64,000 nucleotides of DNA from Jacaranda mimosifolia (taxonomy: Eukaryota > Streptophyta > Magnoliopsida > Lamiales > Bignoniaceae). This document shows positions 33,041-44,508 of this stretch, in pieces. A model generated the notes under the pieces. The model was not told where the DNA came from, searched no databases, and saw only the letters and a program-made list of their open reading frames with translations. The DNA lies in assembly GCA_018894105.1 (NCBI GenBank), contig CM032131.1:17837578-17901577 (forward strand), in the 5' to 3' direction. The position numbers and the translations under genes are program-made. Every line of letters starts with the position of its first letter. The first letter of the stretch is position 1.

Positions 33041-34342
33041 GGGTTAAATGCAAATAATCCCCTTGTGTTATGAAAAATGGGCAAATTACCCCCATGTGAA
33101 AAAACAATAGACAAAGAACACCCTCATATTTTAAAAAATCACGCAACGAGCCCCCCTGAGAGCATGGGGTGTAGGACACGTGCCCGTGCTTGCATCTGGG
33201 CTTAAATTTTTCTATATAAAAAGATAATTATGCCCTTATTCATCAACCATTAGATCTTCTTTTAGAAAATCAACGGTCTAGATCAAATCATATTATTTTT
33301 AAAAATATATATATAAAATATATTATATACAATAAAATATATTATCATATATAATGTGTGTATATATTATATATGTATACCCCACTCATCGGTCGCTGGC
33401 AGTCCCTACCGGTAGCCCCCACTGATAACATAAAAAAAAAATGGGCAGCCATGGCCGCCGCTTGCGGAGGCCTCCATAGAGGCCGCTCGCAGAGGCGGCC
33501 TCCATGGTCGCGTTTGCAGCGGCCATGGAGGCATGGCCACTTGGTCCCTGCGAATGGTGGCCATGGGCAACACTCGTAGAAGTGGCCTCCATGGCTGCGT
33601 TTGTAGCGGCTATGGAGGCTTGGCCGCTTGACCCCTGCGAGCGGCGGACTCCATGGCCGCTCGGCCTTTGCGAGTGGTGGCCATGGAGGCGCTGCTCACA
33701 GAAGGGTGGCCATGGCCGTTGTTGGTGGAAGGTAAGGTGGGGTGGGGGTGGGGTAGAAGTATAAAATATAATATAAAATATTTATTTATAAATATATACA
33801 TAAATATATTTATGTATTTATATATTTATGTTTATTATATTATATATTTTATATTTATTGTATAATATAAATAAATAAAAAAAGTTAAAAATAATTTTAA
33901 AATTTTAAAATAAAAAAATTTGTATAAAAGAGATGAATATAGTTGATAAAATAAAAATAAGTGATTTTAATTTTATAAATAAATTTTTATATGTATAAAA
34001 TGAGAATATATGAAATAATGATAAATTCATATAGATGTATAAAATGATAAATATATGAAATAATGGAAGAAAAGAGAAAAGAGAAATAAAAAGAAAAGAA
34101 AATAACGAAAGAAAAAATGATAATAATAAAAGGTTATTTAAATTGAATTGAAAATATATTAAATGATTAAGGGTAAATTAGTCTTTTCATATTAAAATTA
34201 TATTAAATGGACAGCAAATGAGAAGAGGGAGGTGGTGTGTGTAGTTTTTTAAAACATAGGGAGGTATATTGAACATTTATTTTTTATAGGGGGTAAATTG
34301 CCTATTTTTTAAAACATAGGGGGATAAATTGCTATTTGCCCC
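33041..34342. mobile_element. Short MULE with long inverted ends and GC-rich contents
   Basis: The ends are long inverted repeats of about 115-120 bp (33041-33157 and about 34222-34342). Both read roughly GGG..AAAT.GCAA.T.ATCCCC, then ACCCCC and AACA..CTC further in, a pattern common in plant MULEs. Flanks CACATATTA (33032-33040) and CACAGATGA (34343-34351) agree at 7 of 9 positions, a plausible 9-bp target duplication. The interior has a GC-rich core (33440-33760) between AT-rich arms. No transposase is present, so it depends on an autonomous relative. Confidence 0.75.
33440..33760 (+). repeat. GC-rich core of the MULE with 87-bp direct repeats
   Basis: A direct repeat starts GGCCTCCATGG at 33497 and again at 33584. 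CCATGG occurs eight times between 33449 and 33715. All frames are open for 60-86 codons (for example 33504-33764 plus, 33386-33592 minus), which follows from base composition. The alanine/tryptophan-rich products match no domain I know. It may be a captured and degenerate gene fragment, but the parent is not evident. Confidence 0.7.
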
Positions 34343-34515
34343 CACAGATGAAGAGTGCCAAGTTGCCCCTTGACACATTCCACCACATGAAGTGGCCAAC
34401 GTGATTAGTTCCCTTTGGACACTCCTAGAACCACCTCCCAGGATTCTGAGAAGTGTGCGATTGACGTAGCACCATCGTACCTCCATCACATGGGCATTGC
34501 GATGATGACTTGAGT
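34343..34515 (-). pseudogene. GRF-type zinc-finger remnant
   Basis: On the minus strand one frame gives CPCDGGTMVLRQSHTSQNPG, then RWF, a stop, then ECPKGTNHVGHFMWWN. The spacing and the S-x-T-x-x-NPGRxF...C...FFxW pattern are those of the GRF zinc finger, a small nucleic-acid-binding domain frequent in short plant genes and captured by transposons. The internal stop and loss of the third cysteine (glycine-histidine in its place) show decay. It stops at the MULE insertion. Confidence 0.6.
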
Positions 34516-35676
34516 TCCATTGACCCTACAAAGTGAATGCAGAAAGGAAAATAATTCTGGGATCATCCTTCATTCCCTAGCAAAACATAAAACAACAATA
34601 TACCAGGTTGTCTTCAGAAAATACCATTTAACATCTATTGTCAAAACAAACTACCTCACATCCCAAACTAAAGATAGCTCTGAATCTATCACAATTTGTC
34701 TATACGGAGTTTCCACATTCAAAAAATGAAGTTCAATTATGCTCATGTATAGTAGTAACCAATTAAATTAGCTAATAATTATGTAACATTTAATTTTCCA
34801 TATAGAATTTTTATCTTTTGGCAAAAGGTTCAAGCAAATTTTCTAAAAATGAGTATTCATACAATAATTTGAGGGTTTGTGTCTCTAGATCATATGAAGC
34901 AACACACAACGGACTTGAACTTATAGTAAAAGATTTTAAAAAATTCAAGTCCTTTTAATGACTTGGGAAGAGTTCTAAAACAGAGCAAAATATGAGGTTA
35001 ATATTGTAGAATCCAGAATCAGAAATGCTCTCAATGACATACAGGTCTTCATCTTAAACCATTGTAATTGGAATTCACATACTCTTGAACAATATGAAGG
35101 CCTTCACTTTCTTCTCCATAATTCTTCACAACAAGCAGCATCTTCACCTGACATTTTACCTCCAGATATGGACCTCCGAAGCTTACCTGGTGGAGTGGCG
35201 GTGGAACTATGGAGTTTCAGTAGTTTATATCCCATATAGAATTAGTTACAAACAATCACAAACAAGAAGGCTGCCTATATAGACCAAATTAGCATGTCCG
35301 AACCTAAACATTTCATATCAAAACGATTTTAAAAGCCGAAATCAGTTTCCACAAATGTTTAGCTTCTCTTTGCCAAGAATAATTTCTAGTTCTAAAAATA
35401 ACTCATAAGTGAAACGGATCTCTCATGTGGACAATCAGCTGCGATAACTCATCTCAACTAACAATGGAAATTAACAAATAATGCCTCAATGATCAAATCA
35501 AAAGAATCATATTTTATAGCATTCAATCGAACATACCAACAAATGACATATTCAAAACAAGTATATATGGCACAAACTACTGTCTTATTATTTAAAATCA
35601 CTATAAAACCAGCAATAATGTTTGGAGGAAATAACCACTAAAAGCCAAAAGAGCTGCTTGAGAAAATGAAACTCAC
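34516..35676. other. Intergenic sequence with one possible splice donor
   Basis: No clear gene. On the minus strand CCACCAG/GTAAGC near 35183-35195 is a good-looking donor after a short open stretch, but no neighbouring exons were recognised. Confidence 0.35.
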
Positions 35677-35796
35677 TGTAACAATTACTGTTAGAATTTC
35701 TATGAAGCCGGGAGGGCCACAAAGCTTTAGATCAGAACCCTTTCCATAATCAACAAAATATCGATGCCTATCAATCAGCCTAGAGTTCAAGAAATG
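35677..35796 (-). other. Possible orphan exon
   Basis: A 120-bp minus-strand segment is open in one frame between an ATATCTCAG acceptor and an ACA/GTGAGT donor. It encodes LIDRHRYFVDYGKGSDLKLC followed by GPPGF. The composition looks like real protein and CGPPGF recalls the nucleotide-binding CGPPG of flavin reductases, though the surrounding residues do not fit that family well. No partner exon was found. Confidence 0.3.
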
Positions 35797-36684
35797 CTGA
35801 GATATAAAATTTAAATTAAGAATCCAAAAATTGTGAAGGAAAAATTTCCAACCTATCAAACGTTACTGTCAAAAATTCCGTCAAGAGCCAAATTAGAGTT
35901 AGACATTAAAATTATGGGTTGATTTGCTGCAATTATAGGTTGGTATTATACTTCAATAGCACCTTCACCTAAAGTACTAGAAATGTGATTTAGGTTTGCA
36001 ATAACTTAAATTGCGAACTAGGGGGATCTTGTACAGGCTCTCTGTCATGCCCCAAATTCGGGATATAACACGGTAATGCCCCTTAGCCCAAAGACTCAGA
36101 GACGCTGAGCCTCAAATCCAATAGAGCATGCTAAATTTCCAAAAAATTTATTAAAAAAATTCCAAAAATAAATCATCACGATGAAAGATAATTTAAATAC
36201 TTGTCATAATAATCAAATTTGAGTACCCAATATCTCAAAGAAAATTTCCTAATCAATCTAACTAGAAATATTGAAAGTTAAATAAACCTATTCTAAAAAT
36301 ACCAATATCTTGTCACCATCCCCAAAACTGCTCATCTTCCTCGTCCTGAACTAAACTATCCGCAAAATGGTGAATCAATTTCTTATCTTATGAGCGACAC
36401 TTCGCCCAGTAAATAAATCCCCTTCTCTTCCTACCAGATTTGAGTATGTTTAAATATCAAACAGAAGAAAAGAAATCATTAAAGACAAGAACTTTCCTTC
36501 TTTTTTTTTTTTTATATATATATATAAAATGACAACAAGATGCAAAAATAAAGAATCATCTTATCAGAATTTCAGGACATACTTCCATAGTAATTCAGAA
36601 CAAAAAATACACAACTTATTAGAAACTTTCAATTCATTAATTAACCACGCTCATGAACTCTCAGGATTCTAATCGGTTATCTTA

Positions 36685-36842
36685 GCCAAGATCTTAGCTA
36701 CAATGTTGTTAGGTGGCTTATGAGATCTTAACTACGATGCCATTAAGAATGACTTCAGAGGTTTTAACTACAACGTCGTTAAGAGCAGCTTTAGAAGTCT
36801 TACCTACAACGCCGTTAAGAGTGGCTTTAGAGATCTTTTGCT
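36685..36842 (+). repeat. Minisatellite of about 44 bp, four units
   Basis: Units of the form CTTAACTACAACGTCGTTAA then GAG..GCTTTAGAG are repeated about four times with substitutions. Translation gives repeated LTTTSLRAALEVL-like text, an artefact of the period. Such minisatellites are common inside plant LTRs. Confidence 0.8.
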
Positions 36843-38263
36843 ACTGTAACCTCGTAGCACAGTTATGGAACTTGCTCCTACCGACAGTTTCTCGATTATT
36901 CAGAGCACAAATCCTTTTTATTATTTATTTCAACAGAGAATACCATGTTTCATGCAAAATTTAGAAAATTTTGTTTTCACATGCTCAAATCCTAAAAATA
37001 AGTTTTATGCATGCAAAGAAAAGTTTTGTGAACAGTTCAATAATTATAGACGAAATAATTCTTCAACAAATAAACCTTTAGATTTAAGAATTCAACATGC
37101 AAAATTTACAATTTTGATGCAAAAATCATTGATGCAGACAAGATATTTTTAATGGAAAGAGAATAGACATTTAGTTAATATTTCATGTAGAAAACATTTA
37201 TGCGAAGAGAATATTTTCAATAGAAGGAAGAAAGAAATTTACTTACACTAAGATCTTAAAACCCAAAGTTTCCCTCAGATTTGATCTATCACTTAAGCAT
37301 TCTCCACTAGTTCTACAAAAGAAAAATAAGATGTTAGTACCCAAGAATAAAAATTCCAACGGATTTTTAAAGAACAAATAAAAAATGGTATGTTCTCACC
37401 TTTACGTATGGCTTCTTTATTTCCTACTGTATAGGTATTTCTACTAACATGTTAGGTATTTTGGATAAACTAAAATTCTTATCTCCTAAGGACGAGAAGA
37501 TAACTATATCCTAACTTTGATTAGATCTCAATCTCAAATAATGATAACTTTGATTAGATCTCAAGCCGCAGATATAAATCTAAAATCGTAACCTTATCAG
37601 GATTGGGTAGTTACTGAAATTTCCAAGCCGATATTTAACATTTATATGAGATCCTAACTCCTCATAATTTAATTATTCTAGATTTTGTCTAGATATTATC
37701 ATAGTTTAGTAATTAAAAGAATATGAAATATTAATGAATTTTTGTATGAAAATATAGAGGTACAAAAAATAAGGTTCTATGATTCTATATCACCTATATT
37801 TACATGGTTTTAGCTAACCAATATGACTAGATACCTCATGGGGGTCAAAAACTATCCAAATAGAGTTCTACAATGGTGGAAAGACCTCTAGAATTATCCA
37901 TCTATCTATAAATTCGAAAATTCCACAAAAATTGATTTTTGTCATCTTTGATTTAACAATCATGGACCCAAACCCGTAAATACTTCATAATAATTTATGG
38001 AATTATTTTCTACACCACTTATGGGCTTAATTATAACTTAGAATGAATTAAATAACTTGGGTTGTTATTATACTTAACTCATAAAAATGCAAATATAATT
38101 TATGGACTTGTTTTTATACTAGTTATGGGCTTTAACAACTTGAAATGGATTAAATAATGTGGGCTAACTCATACATCTTGAATCACTAACTAAATATGGA
38201 CTAAAGATTAATATTTCCTTCGCCATAAATTGGTATCCGCAGTATCTAGCTTAAAACCATTAA

Positions 38264-38450
38264 GGGTAAATTGCATTTTTGGTCCCATAAGTTAGACCCA
38301 TTTGAATTTTGGTCCCATTCTTTATGACTTTTGCACATTGCATCCCATAAGTGCAATTTTTTTCCAATTTCAGGACTCAAAAGGGCTTTCCATCCAATAA
38401 TTAATGGAGCAGTCACGTGCCAATCACGTGGCTGTTAAATTGTTGCTTTT
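38264..38450. repeat. Left long inverted repeat of the GRF-carrying MULE
   Basis: Pairs with 38758-38944. Internal landmarks shared by both arms are CCCATAAGTTAGAC, TTTTGCACATTGCATCCCAT and GGAGCAGTCACGTGCCA (GGAGCAGTCACGTGCCA in the other arm, read in reverse). Confidence 0.9.
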
Positions 38451-38690
38451 TTGCAGAAGAAGAAAGAAAAATAGCTGCAAGTAAATGTGCTGTTTATTTT
38501 TGTGGCACACAATCTTCGTTGAAAACCTCATGGACAAATGAAAATCCAAATAGGAGGTTTCATAGTTGTGCTTCCTTGAATAATATATATGGTTTCTTTG
38601 CTTGGAAAGATCCTCAAATGTGTGGGAAAAAAAAACAAGTGATACTTGGGTTGTTTAGGATGTTGAATGTAATAAAGAAAAGTTGTTAAA
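38444..38690 (+). CDS. GRF zinc-finger protein fragment inside the MULE
   Basis: The plus-strand frame (open from 38417, ending at a TAA at 38687-38689) encodes CGTQSSLKTSWTNENPNRRF, then HSCASLNNIYGFFAWKDPQM and CGKKKQVILGL. This is a recognisable GRF zinc finger of the small plant type: TSWT.ENP.RRF..C....GFF.W.DP.MC, with the second half usually followed by a coiled coil. The cysteine expected before GFF is tyrosine, and the usual CxC at the start is reduced. After the stop another frame reads LKLQKKLLELSL, a coiled-coil piece, so a frameshift has cut the protein. The natural start is unclear; ATG 38417 lies within the inverted repeat. Probably a captured, decaying host gene. Confidence 0.7.
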
Positions 38691-38757
38691 ACTTCAAAAA
38701 AAATTATTGGAATTATCATTGGGACCAAAAATACAAACGGGCATAACTTATGGGACC

Positions 38758-38944
38758 AAAAAAGCAACAATTTAATGGCCACGCGAGTGGCACGTGACTG
38801 CTCCGTTAATTATTGGACGGAAAGCCGTCGTGGTCCTTAAATTGCAAAAAAAATGCACTTATGGGATGCAATGTGCAAAAGTCATAAAAAATGGGACCAA
38901 AATCCAAATGAGTCTAACTTATGGGCCAAAAATGCAATTTACCC
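38758..38944. repeat. Right long inverted repeat of the GRF-carrying MULE
   Basis: Reverse complement of the left arm with few differences, mainly small changes around CACGACGGCTTTCCGTCC. Confidence 0.9.
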
Positions 38945-39349
38945 AAACCATTAACATAGCTCAATTCTATCAAATAATTGACCTAATAAATTCTACATCT
39001 TCAATCATCACCAAGCAATCCTAAAAATCTAAAATCTATATCCTTGGAATCAAAATGAGTACCTAAAATAGGATCCTTAATAACCCCAAGAAGAATTCAA
39101 TTTATATCCCTTATTTATTCTCAATTAAGAACCCTTAAATATTGATCGAGTCCTAAATAAATTGTATGCTCAATTTCTAGGAGAAGAGCAACCAAGAATA
39201 TCAGTGGAAAATCAAATTAACAAATATTACCCCATAATTCCTACCATCCAATATTGTATCTATATTATAATAATTCAGATAAAGACTTAGGCTATTACAC
39301 TATCAATCGAGAGGAAAATTCTTTTAAGCTGGAAAGAATTGGATTAACC

Positions 39350-39541
39350 AAGGACAATATAGTCAGAGCAAAAATAGATAAGAGTATCAAACACATATGA
39401 TGAGATTATGTGAGATTGATGGTGCATAATTTTTATGTCAGTCTCACATATCAAACAGAGGAATAAATTTATAATCTCATCTATGTCAATGACCACTACA
39501 ATCTTTGCTGTTAACCAAATACCATATCAAACACGCCCTTA
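39350..39541. mobile_element. Tourist-like MITE fragment
   Basis: The right end, read in reverse, is GGGCGTGTTTGATATGGTAT, the form typical of PIF/Harbinger-type MITEs. TATCAAACACATATGATGAG near 39387 may be a shorter internal or truncated partner. No TTA/TAA duplication could be fixed. Confidence 0.4.
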
Positions 39542-39876
39542 GAATATCGAGTACATTGTGTTGAAAGCTCAAGTGAGGCTTTACAAGTATAGTAAAGATA
39601 TTGCAGTAATATATAGTTGCGAAGACTTTAAGATCTTACATTTTACAGTTTAAGATATAAGGTCATTGGTACAACAATATAGATATGGAATGATGTGAAC
39701 ACAAGATAGAAAAGTTCTTAAAAAATTTAAACACTCAACTTAGACATGGTCGTTTAATATAAATTTCAGATATAAAAATATAGACATACGACTACATATA
39801 TATATTTAATTTATAAAATTATATGTATGAGAATAATGAAACATACATTCATATCAATTACAATATTAGACATTTA

Positions 39877-40158
39877 TTTATATAATTTTCGGATTATAAT
39901 ATTTCAAAAAAGATAACCTTAAAAATAAAATTTTCAAAAGGAGATACAAAGGTGTTTGCTTTAAAAGTAAAGAATTATAATTTCGTGAATACTTGATGCA
40001 CGCCAGTGTATGTGTGATTTATATAATTTGTGGATTATAATATTACAGAAAAGATAACCATAAAAATAAAACTTTCAAAAAGAGGTGCAAAGGTGTTTGC
40101 TATAAAATTAAAAAATTATAATTTGGTGAATACTTGATGCAAGCCACTGTATGTGTCT
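39877..40158 (+). repeat. Tandem duplication of 141 bp
   Basis: A unit beginning TTTATATAATTT and ending in GCCAGTGTATGTGT / GCCACTGTATGTGT occurs twice head to tail (39877 and 40018) with about 15 differences. Non-coding. Confidence 0.9.
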
Positions 40159-40276
40159 GTTGTACAATAGTAAATAAGAAGGCAAAATTTGAAATTGAAT
40201 GCTCTTTACCTAAATTTTTTCAAGCGATTGAGTGAAATGCAGCAAACTAACACATTTACCTAACTCATTATAGGAC

Positions 40277-41960
40277 TGTTGACCTTTTGGTCCAATCTTG
40301 ATTTTGATTATAACAAGCCATCCTATGGTACTAATTATTTTCTTGGAGTGATCTTCCTTAGATACAAGGTATCAAGCAATGGTTTGATATCCAATCTATG
40401 TTTCGAAGAAAGAACTAAAGGAAGAAATGATTTTCAGTTGATGGGAAGCAATTGAATGGGGCATATAGGTAACATAATTTGAAGAGTCAAATTTTCCCAC
40501 AAATGATTTAGAAACTTCAATGTTCAAATTTGAATTTGAATTCTTCATTTGAAATGGCTCTAGAGAAAACAATCTGTGTTGGTAGCTCATTTATACGAAA
40601 ATGAAAATCGCAAAAAGTCAAATCCTAGGAAGCAGAGATTGTCAAACCAAAAAGGGAAAATATTGAAAGACTCTACACTTGTGAGTAACATTCACAAACG
40701 CCTAGTTTGCTAATAAATACTCCAGGATGAACTTCAAATGAAAGAGAGAAATGCCGCTAAAATATTCAAGCTTGTAGCTATACCTATTTTCAAGTTCTCC
40801 CAAGCTGTCTCAAAAATCTCTCAAGTCTACGAGCTAAAACTAATTTTTTTTTATCTTTTCTTAGATTGAGAGATGAAACAAATCAATGTAAAAGCTTTGT
40901 ATAAGGTTAACCTTCCTACTCACTGTACTTATCTTGAAAGGCTAAAACTTATCCATAAAGTTGTGGTACTGAAGGAATTCATTTCCTTGGTATGTATTGT
41001 TCTCTAGTTAGTATTTATCGATAAAGTTTGGGTACTGGGACTTAATGATTGAAGGTTAGACTTTATCCATAAAAGTTTGAACTTTATCCTACAAAAAAGA
41101 TATTAGAGTGTTGAAGGAATCTGTTTCCTTGTGAAGCACTTGTTATAGGTTTGGACTTAATCGTATAAAAGTTAGGTTTTTGGCTATGCCTACAAAATCA
41201 AGATTTGGTCTTTTTGTACCATAAAGAACTGAGTTGTTGACTGAACTCAGAAAAGTTAACGTTGGGTTCTTTCGTACCTTAAAAAACTAAGATTTTCAAC
41301 TTTGCCTATAAAAGTCAAGGTATTGCCCTTTTATACCATAAAGGATTGTGTTAGGATTGCGATCGTAAAAATCTAAGTTAGGATTCCTCCTGTTAGAAAT
41401 TTGAGTTAAGATTGTTCCTGGAAAAATCTTTCTAACAAGTTGGATTTCATCTTGTAAAAAATCGTATAGTAAATGTTTTTCAAAATCCTAAGTTGCAAAA
41501 TTTAGGTGGAGAAGTAAGGTCATTTGATTCAAAGCTCACTAAATTCTTGGTATTTTTTATAGCACAGGTTGCCAATTGTCAGTTGATGATGGCATGGGGC
41601 ACCAAACCCAATGGCTTGGGGACGCCTATCCTTGGCGTGCTGTGGGCACCTGAAGCGGGTGCTAGCTCCGAGGGTCGCATAGGCACCCTAGATGTTCACC
41701 AACAAGGGCTCGACCTTAGGCACCCTGTAGGCACTCAGTAACGTTGTTGCTGATGACCGTCCGACCAACAAAAGATAGGCGGTTGTCCCTAATTTGCTTC
41801 CTCCTATTTAACCACTTGAAGACTCCTTCGCTAGATTTGACTCAAAGTGGGACTCACTCTGATACTTACTTTGACCCAGTAAAACCCCCAAAACTTTTTA
41901 CAGACACAGAAAGTTGTGAAAAAAGTAGCAAACTAGGAAGCCAAGGTGAAGAAATAAAGT
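40277..41960 (+). repeat. LTR-like sequence, probably Copia
   Basis: It starts TGTTGACCTTTTGGTCC followed by GATTTTGATTATAACAAGCC, which resembles the start of a plant Copia LTR family as I recall it. The interior has loose repeats of TACCATAAAG and CAAAATCTAAG-like words (40900-41450) and a GC-richer stretch (41580-41740) with GGGCACC words. A right end and primer site were not found. The plus-strand frame at 41493-41741 is open, but I recognise no domain. Confidence 0.35.
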
Positions 41961-43446
41961 AAATAGTTGACGAAGTGAAAAAGGAAGTTACCTTGATGAC
42001 TCATCTCAACACTCCTATTGGAATCTTCCTTGCTCTTTCTCTCTCTTACTTTTGCTAACTCCTTTGGTGTTGATGAAACCACATTTATGAAACACCTCTT
42101 AGAAATTTTGAAAACTTTAAGACCTAGTGGACTTCAACTTAAGCAAAAGTTGAGAACTCGCAAACACATGTCTCAAAAATAATTATTTAATAACTTTATT
42201 AGTAACAAATTAAAATTAAAAAAATTAACAATCAATCCTATAATATATTTTTTATATAAAATTAAAATCTCCCTATCGAAAATAGTGGAGCTTGATGATA
42301 CTGCTAAAATTTACTGTAAGGGGAATTTGGTAAATTTACTAAAAAGTGGCCCGATAACTCATAATTAATTAACCAAGGGTCAGAGAGTTCAAAAGGATAA
42401 TTAAGTCCATGAAGAAGGACAAAAAAAACCTTAATATGCATAAATCCTCAAGAATAAAATCTATAAATACTGAGTCCCAAAAAGTACTTAGGACAAGAAA
42501 TCATTCGTCAAAAAACTGCAAATTTGAAAAACTTTTGAAAAAAAAACATCTCTATGTATGTTTTCCAAAGAAAAAGAACCAACAAAAATTACTATCTATC
42601 GAAAATAACCCTACTCCATTTTCATTCAGCATCATATTGTGATATCTTCATTAAATTACAACACATACGTTTTGTGCGCCGACTAGTGCTATCTAATAAA
42701 CGTGGTCCTTTGTGGTTTGTGTATCTGACTACAAGGAAAAATATTTGAGATGTTGCTGATGCTAATATAAAAGTCGTACACATTAAATTTAAAAAAGTCA
42801 ATATTTTTCATTAGTTTTTGAACTTTTGTAATTGAAACTTAATGTTTACTTTTATTTTAATATTTCCAACAAAGGTGGTGCTAAAACATTTAAAGGAATA
42901 ATATACTTGTGAGCAACTGAAAATCAGCTGTGAGATAACCCCTTAAATTTAAAATTATATAAATATATATTACGTAGTAGGCTACCAAATATGATTTTTG
43001 AAACTGCAAGTCTGTAGCAAAAGTTCGCTATGTTGAATTAGAGTTATACGACAAAACTTCTTTTGCACACAATTAGTTAATAGTCCTCTCTTAATTATTA
43101 CGTATGTGCTTACAATTTATTGACAATGTATTTAAGTTTGTTTTATGAGAACAATTCTTTTACATTATAATTTCATTATTGTGAATTAGTAGTTTTGCAC
43201 CTGTAACTGTCGCATGCATGCAAATGCATTTACTATGTTTCAATCAATAGATGCATGCAGATTAGATGTGCACTAATCATGTTTTTTTAGTAATTTATAA
43301 TAATAATAAATTTTCATTCCTACTAATAAATCAATCATAAATTTAAATATCATGAGTTGTTATTTAGAAAATCAATATAATGTTCTTTAATAATTAAAAA
43401 AGAGAAAGTAACCATGAATCTCATCATGTCCCTAAAAAAGTAAAAG
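41961..43446. other. AT-rich intergenic sequence
   Basis: Nothing supported in about 1.5 kb; open frames at 42409-42748 are lysine-rich chance products. Confidence 0.45.
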
Positions 43447-43680
43447 TAAGGCTTTGTTCACCCTGGTTTTGGGGAAATTTTTCCAACCCTCAAAACAAAT
43501 CCAAAAAGCAGATATATTTTTTAACTTTTTCTTCTCAAAACACCAAAATTTTATATGTGAAAAATCCCTCTCAATCCAATTCTAAAAAACCCTATAACCT
43601 AAAAATTACACCTATCCCCTTATTTTTTCACTCTGCCTTTTACACCACTAATTCATTTATGACTCTTACTTCACTTATTC

Positions 43681-43704
43681 ATATATATATATATATATAT
43701 ATAT
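43681..43704. repeat. AT dinucleotide microsatellite
   Basis: Twelve uninterrupted AT units inside the AT-rich element. Confidence 0.95.
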
Positions 43705-44468
43705 TTACACATATTAAAATTATACTAGTTAAAAAATTCAAAAATTTAAGTTTACAAATTTGATTAAACTAATTGTCGAATAAGTTAATTAAATTTAATT
43801 AATTATTATATGTATTAATTACTAATTTATTCATTGAATAATGTATTAAATTAATTAAATAAATTACTTATTAATATCGTCTAATATTAACATAATAATC
43901 TATTTAATTTAATAAATTAATTTTAAATAATTATTTTTTTATTACTAAATAATTTATTTATCAAATAACATATTAATTATTTAATGCTTTAAGTTAATTA
44001 CAAAAATTATTTAATTAATAAAATCAATTTGTCTTATTAACTAAATAAATTATTATATTTATATAAATTATATTTCATACAGGTGAATATTACATATATA
44101 ATTAAATATTACATTTAACTATTATTTAAATAAGTAATTATTTGTATAGTTAATTATATTTTAGGATAATTACATGTTACATTTTTTTATTTAAAAAATA
44201 ATGTCACACGCTTTTATAACATATAACATGAAATTAATTTTTTAATATGAAGAATCGTTAATAATTTTATTTATTATATAAAATATTTAAATAACCATCT
44301 TTATTTGAATAATTAATTAAGTTTTATATAGATATAAATCTCGAACAATAAATAGCTAAAATAGTTCATTTTAATTAAAAATATGGAATTATATTACAAG
44401 TAAGATATAATTATTAAATTTTTTCATGTCAATCAATATTAATAATATTAACATATAATTATGATTGC

Positions 44469-44506
<38 letters not shown>
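44469..44506. repeat. Compound AT-AG microsatellite
   Basis: (AT)8 runs directly into (AG)11. Confidence 0.95.

Positions 44507-44508
<2 letters not shown>

Larger units (their letters stand above)
38264..38944. mobile_element. Small MULE (Pack-MULE type) carrying a GRF zinc-finger ORF
   Basis: The 681-bp element is flanked by an exact 10-bp duplication AAACCATTAA (38254-38263 and 38945-38954). Inverted repeats of about 185 bp (38264-38450 and about 38758-38944) start GGGTAAATTGCATTTTTGG and match almost base for base. Between them lies a short protein-coding segment with no similarity to transposases. Long near-identical ends, a 9-10 bp target site and a host-like ORF define a Pack-MULE-like structure. 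Similar ends suggest it is younger than most elements here. Confidence 0.9.
36043..39299. mobile_element. Possible solo LTR interrupted by a MULE
   Basis: It begins TGTCATGCCCCAAATTCGGG and ends GCTATTACA, so the tips read TGT...ACA, and 5-bp flanks CTCTC (36038-36042) and CTATC (39300-39304) differ at one base. TGTCAYGCCCC-type starts are familiar in plant LTRs. After removing the nested MULE it would be about 2.6 kb. No primer site, polypurine tract or pol gene adjoins it. The call rests on tips alone. Confidence 0.4.

Noticed and set aside
33386..33764. Overlapping 60-86-codon frames in the GC-rich core as genes
   Set aside because: Frames are open on both strands because of composition and repeats; no known domain.
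36713..36964. 83-codon frame with repeated LTTTSLRAALEV text
   Set aside because: It is the translation of a 44-bp minisatellite.
42409..42748. Lysine-rich plus-strand frames
   Set aside because: A-rich sequence yields lysine codons by chance; no domain and no splice context.
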